28,802 nucleotides of DNA from CANDYO01 sp049653745 (GTDB taxonomy: Bacteria > Pseudomonadota > Alphaproteobacteria > Rickettsiales > CANDYO01). Positions 23,108-28,802 of this stretch are shown here, piece after piece. Location: the NCBI GenBank assembly GCA_049653745.1, contig JBASGW010000071.1, forward strand, positions 1 through 28,802, in the 5' to 3' direction. The position numbers and the translations under genes are program-made. How positions within the stretch are numbered: the first letter of the stretch is position 1; each line of letters starts with the position of its first letter. The notes under the pieces are model-generated. The model was given only the letters and a program-made list of their open reading frames with translations, was not told the origin of the DNA and did no database searches.

Positions 23108-25362
23108 TAACTAAAATACTTCCTCTTACTTTCTTTAGGAGCTTCTGGTTCTTTTTTAGGAGAAGGAGCAGGACGCTTAACAGGACTACTGCTCTTAGCT
23201 GGCCTAGATGAAGCAGGTCTTTCACTATTATTATGATGAGATGCCTCTGCTACACTAGAAGAACTTCCTTCGATTTCAGCACCAGTAGCTTGGTCAACAA
23301 CCTTCATAGATAATTTTACTTTACCACGTTGATCAAAACCAATAACTTTCACATGAACTACATCAGATTCTTTTAATACGTCGTTTATATTAGGAATTTT
23401 TTCGTTTGCAATTTCACTAATATGAAGGAATCCATCTTTACCGCCAATATTAACAAAAGCTCCAAACTCCATTAATTTAACAACTTTACCTTGATAAATT
23501 TTGTTAACTTCTGCTTCCATAGCAATATCTTCAACCATTTTAACGGCTCTATTACCAGATTCCAGACCCATAGCAGCTATTGTGACCACACCATTATCAT
23601 CAATGTCTATTTTGGTTTTAGTTTCTTCACAAATTCCTTTAATAACCTTTCCACCTGGACCAATTAAATCACGGATCTTATCTTTACTTATTTTCATAGT
23701 AATGATTGAAGGAGCAAATTCATTTACTGAAGTTCTTGGCGCATCTAGTGCTGCTTTCATTTTATTTAAAATATGCAATCTACCATCTTTAGCTTGGTCT
23801 AGTGCAATACGCATTATATCAGAACTAATTCCTCTAACTTTGATATCCATTTGTAGAGCAGTAACTCCATTTTCCGTTCCTGCAACCTTAAAGTCCATAT
23901 CACCAAGATGATCTTCATCGCCTAAAATATCAGACAATACCACATATTTATCTTTTTCTAATATTAATCCCATAGCAATCCCGGCTACTGGCGCTTTAAT
24001 TGGCACTCCAGCATCCATTAAAGAAAGTATACCACCGCAAACTGTTGCCATAGAAGATGATCCATTAGATTCAGTAACTTCTGATACAATTCTTATAGAA
24101 TAAGGAAACTCTGCTTTAGTTGGCAATACTTGATGAATTGCTCTCCATGCTAATTTACCATGGCCAATTTCTCTTCTTCCTGGAGCTCTAGATGGAGTTG
24201 CTTCACCCACAGAATATGGAGGGAAATTATAATGCAACATAAAGCCTTCTTTGCTTTCTCCTTCTAATGCATCAATTAACTGTTCATTGCTACTTGAACC
24301 CAAAGTGGTACCAGCAACAACTTGAGTTTCACCTCTAGTAAATAAAGCTGAACCATGAACCCTTGGTAGGAATGAAACTTCACAACAAATGTTACGAATT
24401 TCAGTTGCACTTCGTCCGTCAATTCTCTTTTCAGTTTCTACAATTTGACGACGCACAATATGCTGCTGAAGATGCTTAAAAGCCACCTTAATATCTAATT
24501 CAAGCGCTCCTAAGTTAACCAACTCTTCTGTAGCTTGTTTTTGAATAGCTTCAATCTTTGTGTATCTAACTTGCTTATTAACTTCTTTATATGCTTCACG
24601 CAATGAGCTTTCAGCAATTTTTGCAAGTTCTTGATCTATTTTTGAACTATCTTGAGCAATAATTTGTGTTTTTACAGGATTTACTTCATCTGCCAATTCT
24701 TGAATCATTCTTAAAACTGGCTGCATTTGCTGATGACCAAAATTCACAGCACCTAACATTATATCTTCAGACAACATTTTAGCTTCTGATTCCACCATTA
24801 GTACAGAATCTGCAGTTCCAGCAACAACAAGATCAAGATCTCCTTCTGTAAGAATACAACCAATTCTAGGATTTAAAATATATTCTCCATCTTTATAACC
24901 AACTTTTGCTGCAGCCAAAGGACCACCAAAAGGAATTCTAGAAATTGCTAAAGCAGCAGCAGAACCAATCACAGCTAAAATATCTGAATCATGGCTATTA
25001 TCAAATGATAATACAGTACAAATTATTTGAGTTTCATGGTAATAACAATCAGGAAATAATGGTCTAATTGGTCTATCAATTAAACGAGAAACTAATGTTT
25101 CTTTCTCAGTTGCTTTTCCTTCTCTTTTAAAAAATCCACCTGGAATTTTTCCAGCAGCAAAAAACATTTCTTTGTAATGCACTGTTAAGGGAAGAAAATC
25201 TATGCCTTCTTTTTTCTTTTTATCGGAAACAACCGTACATAAAACCATGGTTTCACCATAGCTTACCATTACCGCTCCATCAGCTTGTCTGGCAATCTTA
25301 CCAGTTTCTATCTTTAACTTACTGCCAGCCCATTCAATTTCTTTGCTGATTATTTTGAACAT
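23107..25362 (-). CDS. pnp: Polynucleotide phosphorylase
   Basis: 751-residue 3'-5' exoribonuclease of the RNA degradosome. It has two RNase PH domains (IKIETGK...GKIPGGFFKREG in the first; EKRIDGRSATEIRNICCEV opens the second), then a KH domain (SKDKIRDLIGPGGKVIKGIC) and an S1 domain (VKLMEFGAFVNIGGKDGFL). A low-complexity Ser/Pro/Lys/His tail of about 55 residues follows and is not part of the core. It lies downstream of rpsO with a strong hairpin between them, the classic bacterial arrangement in which the leader is processed and the enzyme autoregulates. Confidence 0.97.
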   Translation of the reverse strand: MFKIISKEIEWAGSKLKIETGKIARQADGAVMVSYGETMVLCTVVSDKKKKEGIDFLPLTVHYKEMFFAAGKIPGGFFKREGKATEKETLVSRLIDRPIRPLFPDCYYHETQIICTVLSFDNSHDSDILAVIGSAAALAISRIPFGGPLAAAKVGYKDGEYILNPRIGCILTEGDLDLVVAGTADSVLMVESEAKMLSEDIMLGAVNFGHQQMQPVLRMIQELADEVNPVKTQIIAQDSSKIDQELAKIAESSLREAYKEVNKQVRYTKIEAIQKQATEELVNLGALELDIKVAFKHLQQHIVRRQIVETEKRIDGRSATEIRNICCEVSFLPRVHGSALFTRGETQVVAGTTLGSSSNEQLIDALEGESKEGFMLHYNFPPYSVGEATPSRAPGRREIGHGKLAWRAIHQVLPTKAEFPYSIRIVSEVTESNGSSSMATVCGGILSLMDAGVPIKAPVAGIAMGLILEKDKYVVLSDILGDEDHLGDMDFKVAGTENGVTALQMDIKVRGISSDIMRIALDQAKDGRLHILNKMKAALDAPRTSVNEFAPSIITMKISKDKIRDLIGPGGKVIKGICEETKTKIDIDDNGVVTIAAMGLESGNRAVKMVEDIAMEAEVNKIYQGKVVKLMEFGAFVNIGGKDGFLHISEIANEKIPNINDVLKESDVVHVKVIGFDQRGKVKLSMKVVDQATGAEIEGSSSSVAEASHHNNSERPASSRPAKSSSPVKRPAPSPKKEPEAPKESKRKYFS

Positions 25363-25416
25363 AAAATTTTTATTCCCTATACTATTAACATCTAAATATT
25401 ATCACATCTATCAATG

Positions 25417-25447
25417 AAAGCTGCTTTACTAACTTTAAAGCAGCTTT
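25417..25447 (-). promoter_or_regulatory. rpsO-pnp intergenic hairpin (processing site or attenuator)
   Basis: A perfect 12-bp stem, aaagctgcttta (25417-25428) with taaagcagcttt (25436-25447), and a 7-base loop. No U tract follows on the minus strand, which favours an RNase III-type processing or stabilising structure over a full terminator, as known for rpsO-pnp in E. coli. Confidence 0.7.
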
Positions 25448-25468
25448 AAAACTTAAATTACGCTTAAA

Positions 25469-25738
25469 TTATTTACGTAAGCCTAATTTAGCAATCAACT
25501 CCTTATAACCATTCATATTTTTGCCGCGTAAATATGCTAGCAAACGATTTCTTCTACCAACTAAAATAAGTAACCCACGTCTGGTACTAAAATCTTTTTT
25601 ATTTGACTGCATATGCCCAGTTAGAGCATTGATTCTTTTAGTTAAAACAGCTATTTGAACTTCTGTAGAACCAGTGTCAGTAGGATGAATTGCATATTGA
25701 GTGATTAATTCTTGTTTTTCTTGTTTAGTAATCGACAT
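25469..25738 (-). CDS. rpsO: Ribosomal protein S15
   Basis: 89 residues, the usual size. It binds 16S rRNA in the platform of the small subunit. Visible marks: HPTDTGSTEVQIAVLTKRIN (17-36), a conserved helix start, and GLLILVGRRNRLLAYL near the C-terminus. It lies 18 bases after the truB stop, part of the truB-rpsO-pnp order seen across proteobacteria. Confidence 0.97.
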   Translation of the reverse strand: MSITKQEKQELITQYAIHPTDTGSTEVQIAVLTKRINALTGHMQSNKKDFSTRRGLLILVGRRNRLLAYLRGKNMNGYKELIAKLGLRK

Positions 25739-25756
25739 CTTATATCTCCATTATTG

Positions 25757-26650
25757 TTATAAATTAAATACGCGCAGCACTTTGCACTGCCCTTTATTAA
25801 TGCAGACTATTGCTTGTAAAACTCCATCAAGCAAAATTTGTGCTATTTGATCGGAAGTTTGCGCATAATCTAGCAAGAAGACTTGCTGACCATACTTTAG
25901 AGCTTTAGCTTGCGCCGCATCAACTTCCACCGCCAGGATGTCGCCCAGCGCATAAGTTACCGGAAGTAAATGCATTTTAATTTCGTCATTATGCACTAAA
26001 TTAATTAAATTTGCTAGCATAATTGCATCTTTAATAAAAAAATTACCAACCCTTGTTCTCTTAAGTTGAGATATATAACCATAAGTTGATAACTCTCTAG
26101 CTAAGTCAACAGCTAGAGATCTAACATAAGTCCCTTTACCACATAACACTTTAAAACTACTACTATTAGTCATTGGTTTATGCTCAATCAATTCAAGCGC
26201 TTTAATTAATATTTTTCTTGGAGCCAACTCAACTTCCACACCTTTTCTTGCTAATTTATAAGCTGGCTGCCCTTTTATTTTTAAGGCTGAGTAAATTGGC
26301 GGAACTTGCAGAATTTCTCCAATAAATTTTGGAATTACTTTATTAATATCTTCAGCGCTAGGCGTTATACCACCAGAAGCAATTACCTCACCCTCCGCAT
26401 CAGCTGTAGACCTTTCTTCTCCCCAAGTAACAGTAAATTCATACTCCTTTTCTGCCTCCATGAGGTAGTTAGTTGTTTTAGTAGCTTCTGAAATGGCCAC
26501 TGGCAACACTCCTTCAGCTAAAGGATCTAAAGTTCCTGCATGCCCTACTTTGTTATCTTTACCAAATAATCTTTTAACTTTTACAACAATATCATTTGAC
26601 GTAACGCCTATTGGTTTATTAATTATTAGCCAGCCATTATATAAATTCAT
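25757..26650 (-). CDS. truB: tRNA pseudouridine-55 synthase
   Basis: 297 residues from ATG 26650. A TTG at 26662 is in frame, but its own bases contain the GAGTG ribosome site five bases before the ATG, so ATG is the start. It makes the universal pseudouridine 55 of tRNA. Marks: GWLIINKPIGVTSND (6-20), GHAGTLDPLAEGVLP (36-50) with catalytic D42, the KEYEF segment, and GTYVRSLAVDLA. The C-terminal domain resembles a short PUA-like extension. First gene of truB-rpsO-pnp-engB-argB. Confidence 0.95.
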   Translation of the reverse strand: MNLYNGWLIINKPIGVTSNDIVVKVKRLFGKDNKVGHAGTLDPLAEGVLPVAISEATKTTNYLMEAEKEYEFTVTWGEERSTADAEGEVIASGGITPSAEDINKVIPKFIGEILQVPPIYSALKIKGQPAYKLARKGVEVELAPRKILIKALELIEHKPMTNSSSFKVLCGKGTYVRSLAVDLARELSTYGYISQLKRTRVGNFFIKDAIMLANLINLVHNDEIKMHLLPVTYALGDILAVEVDAAQAKALKYGQQVFLLDYAQTSDQIAQILLDGVLQAIVCINKGQCKVLRVFNL

Positions 26651-26672
26651 ATTTTCACTCAATTTTTTGCTG

Positions 26673-26678
26673 TATAAT
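26673..26678 (+). promoter_or_regulatory. Possible -10 box for fabD
   Basis: Perfect TATAAT in the 103-base divergent gap between truB and fabD, 75 bases before the fabD ATG. No convincing -35 box lies at the right distance. Confidence 0.3.
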
Positions 26679-26753
26679 AATAAGAAATCTTGCTATTTAC
26701 TATAAAAATACTTAAATATAACTATTAAATTTAATCTTATAGGAATCAAAATA

Positions 26754-27683
26754 ATGAAAACAGCTCTTGTATTTCCAGGACAAGGCTCTCAAAGCGTTGG
26801 CATGGGAAAGGAATTTTATGATAATTTTTCAATTGCCAAACAAGTATTTGAAGAAGTGGACGATGCCTTAAATCAAAAATTATCCACCTTAATTTTCAAT
26901 GGACCTATAGAAGAATTAACATTAACAGCCAATGCTCAACCCGCAATCATGACCACTTCAATTGCTATATTACGCACTCTACAACATGAAACCGGCAAAA
27001 GCATAACTGATTTATGTAGCTTTGTAGCAGGACATTCCTTAGGTGAATATACCGCATTATGCGCCGCTGAAGCTTTATCACTTAGAGATACAGCAAAACT
27101 TGTAAAGCTACGCGGAGAAACAATGCAGAATGCGATTGCCCCAGGGGCGGGAGCCATGGCTGCGGTTTTAGGAATGGAATTAGAGCAGCTAAAAGAAATT
27201 TTAAATACAATTAATAGAGCAAACTCTGTATGCGAAATTGCAAATGATAATTGCCCAGGACAAATAGTAATTAGCGGACATCTAGCAGCTATAGATGCAG
27301 CTATCGTTAAAATTTTAGCAGCAGGGAATAAAGCTATTAAATTACCCGTTAGCGCTCCTTTTCATTGCAGCTTAATGGACCCCGTTAAAAAAACAATGGA
27401 GAAAGCCTTAAATAATATTCAGGTATCCCCTACAAAAATCCCCTTAATTGCCAATGTATTAGCTAACCAAGTTACCCAACCTAATCATGTTATTAATTGC
27501 TTAGTAGAGCAAATATCTGGAATGGTAAAATGGCGTGAAAGCGTTATTGAGCTGAAAAATTTAGGAGTTGAGAACATTATCGAAATTGGAGCTGGAAAAG
27601 TTTTAAATGGAATGAATAAAAGAATTGACAGCAATTTTAATCTACTGAATATACAATCAATTAACGATATAAAAACTTACTAA
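26754..27683 (+). CDS. fabD: Malonyl-CoA:ACP transacylase
   Basis: 309 residues, standard length. It loads malonyl groups on ACP for fatty-acid synthesis. FPGQGSQSVGMG opens the protein (7-18), the nucleophile is S95 in GHSLGEYTA, and the catalytic His is H204 in PFHCSLM. An AGGA site lies about nine bases upstream. Monocistronic in this view: divergent from truB, with its own terminator. No other fab gene is in the window. Confidence 0.96.
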   Translation: MKTALVFPGQGSQSVGMGKEFYDNFSIAKQVFEEVDDALNQKLSTLIFNGPIEELTLTANAQPAIMTTSIAILRTLQHETGKSITDLCSFVAGHSLGEYTALCAAEALSLRDTAKLVKLRGETMQNAIAPGAGAMAAVLGMELEQLKEILNTINRANSVCEIANDNCPGQIVISGHLAAIDAAIVKILAAGNKAIKLPVSAPFHCSLMDPVKKTMEKALNNIQVSPTKIPLIANVLANQVTQPNHVINCLVEQISGMVKWRESVIELKNLGVENIIEIGAGKVLNGMNKRIDSNFNLLNIQSINDIKTY

Positions 27684-27695
27684 ATACCCCTTATT

Positions 27696-27738
27696 AAAAG
27701 CTGCTGCTCATATTAACCAATATCTATAGCAGCTTTTT
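27696..27738 (+). terminator. Intrinsic terminator after fabD
   Basis: Stem aaaagctgct (27696-27705) with agcagctttt (27728-27737), an inner loop that can form a small second stem, and a run of five T. The stem core is the same as in the rpsO-pnp hairpin at 25417-25447. Confidence 0.82.
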
Positions 27739-27774
27739 AGCAACTTATTTTACAATATAAAACAGAAAATTTAA

Positions 27775-27802
27775 TATAATTGATATGTAGAAAGCGTCTA
27801 CA
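27775..27802 (+). promoter_or_regulatory. -10 box and small leader stem of the barrel-protein gene
   Basis: TATAAT (27775-27780) lies 48 bases before the ATG at 27829. A 6-bp inverted repeat TGTAGA/TCTACA (27786-27802, 5-base loop) sits at the expected start of transcription and could be an operator or a 5' mRNA stem. The -35 box is unclear. Confidence 0.4.
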
Positions 27803-27828
27803 AATTAAATATTATCAGAGGATTAGTC

Positions 27829-28524
27829 ATGAACTTCAAATCACTTTCTGCGTCTTGCTTATTAGGAGCAACAATTATTTCAGGATTTGCTAGCCTAGCT
27901 CAAGCTGAAAACGAAAAAAACACAAACAATGATTATTTTGTACAATTTAACCTTGGTGGATCAATTACCAGCTCTAAAACCATTGAGTTTCAAGTTGATA
28001 ACAAAGTATATTCCGGCACTGGCAACATCCCTTCAGGATTAGTAGGATTAGAAACAGGGGTTAACGTAAATGAAAATATTAGACTTAGTTTATCAGCAGA
28101 TTACAGACCAGTTTACCCATTTGATGTAAAAGATGGTGGAACAAAAATAGGTTCATTAGATGCATATTCATTTTCAAGCATGATCAATGGATATTATGAC
28201 TTTCATAACTCTAGCAACTTCACACCATATTTAACTGCAGGCCTTGGATTTGCTCAAAACCACACTAAAATTGATCAAGAAAATAACGGACTTTCAGTAA
28301 ACAAAAAAACAACCGACAATTTTGCTTACAAACTTGGGTTAGGAAGTAAATATTCAATCAGTCAAAACTTTGATTTTGATATTCGTTACCAGTTTGTTGA
28401 CTTAGGAAAGTATAAGTTTTCTGATACCGCAACACTATATGGCGTACAATATCCAGTACAAGGATCAAAATCAGTATCAATGCAAGTGCATGAATTACTT
28501 ATTGGGTTAGCTTATAAATTCTAG
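27829..28524 (+). CDS. Outer membrane beta-barrel protein, paralogue of the glycan-locus barrel
   Basis: 231 residues with a signal peptide ending near SLAQA-EN (26-27). The mature protein alternates polar and aromatic residues, as in small barrels: FVQFNLGGSIT, IRLSLSADYRPVYPFDV, YLTAGLGFAQNHT, AYKLGLGSKYSISQNFDFDI, RYQFVDLGKYKF, and a closing strand LLIGLAYKF with C-terminal Phe, the usual BAM recognition end. An AGAGGA site lies seven bases before the ATG, and a strong terminator follows. It belongs to the surface-antigen group common in Rickettsiales; the exact family is not assigned. Confidence 0.88.
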   Translation: MNFKSLSASCLLGATIISGFASLAQAENEKNTNNDYFVQFNLGGSITSSKTIEFQVDNKVYSGTGNIPSGLVGLETGVNVNENIRLSLSADYRPVYPFDVKDGGTKIGSLDAYSFSSMINGYYDFHNSSNFTPYLTAGLGFAQNHTKIDQENNGLSVNKKTTDNFAYKLGLGSKYSISQNFDFDIRYQFVDLGKYKFSDTATLYGVQYPVQGSKSVSMQVHELLIGLAYKF

Positions 28525-28549
28525 TTAATTTTAATATACTTAATTATTG

Positions 28550-28581
28550 AAGTGGCAATTTTTACAATTGCCACTTTTTTT
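28550..28581 (+). terminator. Intrinsic terminator after the barrel-protein gene
   Basis: Perfect 11-bp stem aagtggcaatt (28550-28560) with aattgccactt (28566-28576), 5-base loop, and seven T from 28575. Confidence 0.93.
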
Positions 28582-28648
28582 ATTTCCTCTTTTTTACTTC
28601 TTTATTAGCCCATTAATACAAGTTTTTAGTTAATAAAAACAATTAAGC

Positions 28649-28677
28649 TTGAGCACTATAAATTATTATATTAATAT
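28649..28677 (+). promoter_or_regulatory. Candidate trxA promoter
   Basis: TTGAGC (28649-28654), 17-base spacer, TAATAT (28672-28677), 31 bases before the ATG. Confidence 0.4.
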
Positions 28678-28708
28678 CTAAAAATAACTTTTATTATAGG
28701 AATTATAT

Positions 28709-28802
28709 ATGACCAAAGAATTAACCGATCAAAGCTTTCAAGAACTGCTTAAAACTTCTGATCAACCTATTTTAGTAGATTTTTGGGCACCATGGTGCGG
28801 AC
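28709..28802 (+). CDS. trxA: Thioredoxin (3' end outside window)
   Basis: The first 31 codons of a thioredoxin. The N-terminal helix is followed by ILVDFWAPWCG, which is the start of the W-C-G-P-C redox site; the window ends inside the next codon. A TAGGA site lies seven bases before the ATG. It serves as general disulfide reductant in the cytoplasm. The rest of the gene is not visible. Confidence 0.9.
   Translation, partial: MTKELTDQSFQELLKTSDQPILVDFWAPWCG

Noticed and set aside
23501..23911. 136-residue plus-strand frame inside pnp
   Set aside because: Antisense to the conserved catalytic and KH region of pnp; no ribosome site or family resemblance.
26651..26662. TTG start of truB
   Set aside because: These bases contain the GAGTG ribosome site for the ATG at 26650.

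Overview
The window looks like an AT-rich alphaproteobacterial chromosome, most probably an intracellular Rickettsiales-type symbiont (inference). Reasons: strongly A/T-ending codons, tightly packed genes with stop/start overlaps, the hflK-hflC-degP and truB-rpsO-pnp-engB blocks, and small beta-barrel surface proteins of the kind common in this order. I cannot assign a genus without a search.

Left edge (1-2.6 kb): the 3' part of a large gene whose 5' end lies outside the window. It encodes a Pro/Ser/Gln/Thr repeat region, five FG-GAP (integrin-alpha-like) calcium-loop repeats, a second Pro/Thr/Ser stalk, one transmembrane helix and an acidic Ser-rich tail. The PSxQPSxQPT repeat style is best known from stramenopile algae. 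A bidirectional hairpin separates it from the next operon.

2.6-7.2 kb: a translationally coupled membrane-quality-control operon on the minus strand (hflK-hflC-degP, each junction TAATG), with mrp (Fe-S carrier ATPase) divergent to it.

7.2-17 kb: an accessory surface-glycan locus, all genes on the minus strand. In transcription order it holds a double-domain GT32 protein with one degenerate copy, two tandem paralogous membrane-anchored GT-B glycosyltransferases, a lipoprotein, a beta-barrel outer membrane protein, a GT32-GT25 fusion, a GT25 enzyme and a GT10 fucosyltransferase. A fragment of a third GT-B paralogue lies just past the GT10 stop. The outer membrane protein gene sits 2 bases from the fusion glycosyltransferase gene, so glycosylation of a surface protein or of LPS is the natural hypothesis. 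This locus is the best candidate for an undescribed system.

17-21.5 kb: a class I PHA synthase divergent from the GT32 gene, an isolated methyl-accepting chemotaxis-type receptor, ndk, and a 76-residue secreted protein.

21.5-28.8 kb: housekeeping genes. On the minus strand run truB, rpsO, pnp, engB and a divergent ArgB-like kinase that has lost several canonical motifs. On the plus strand are fabD, a second beta-barrel protein (paralogue of the one in the glycan locus), and the first codons of a thioredoxin gene cut by the window end. No tRNA, rRNA, CRISPR array or insertion sequence was recognised.
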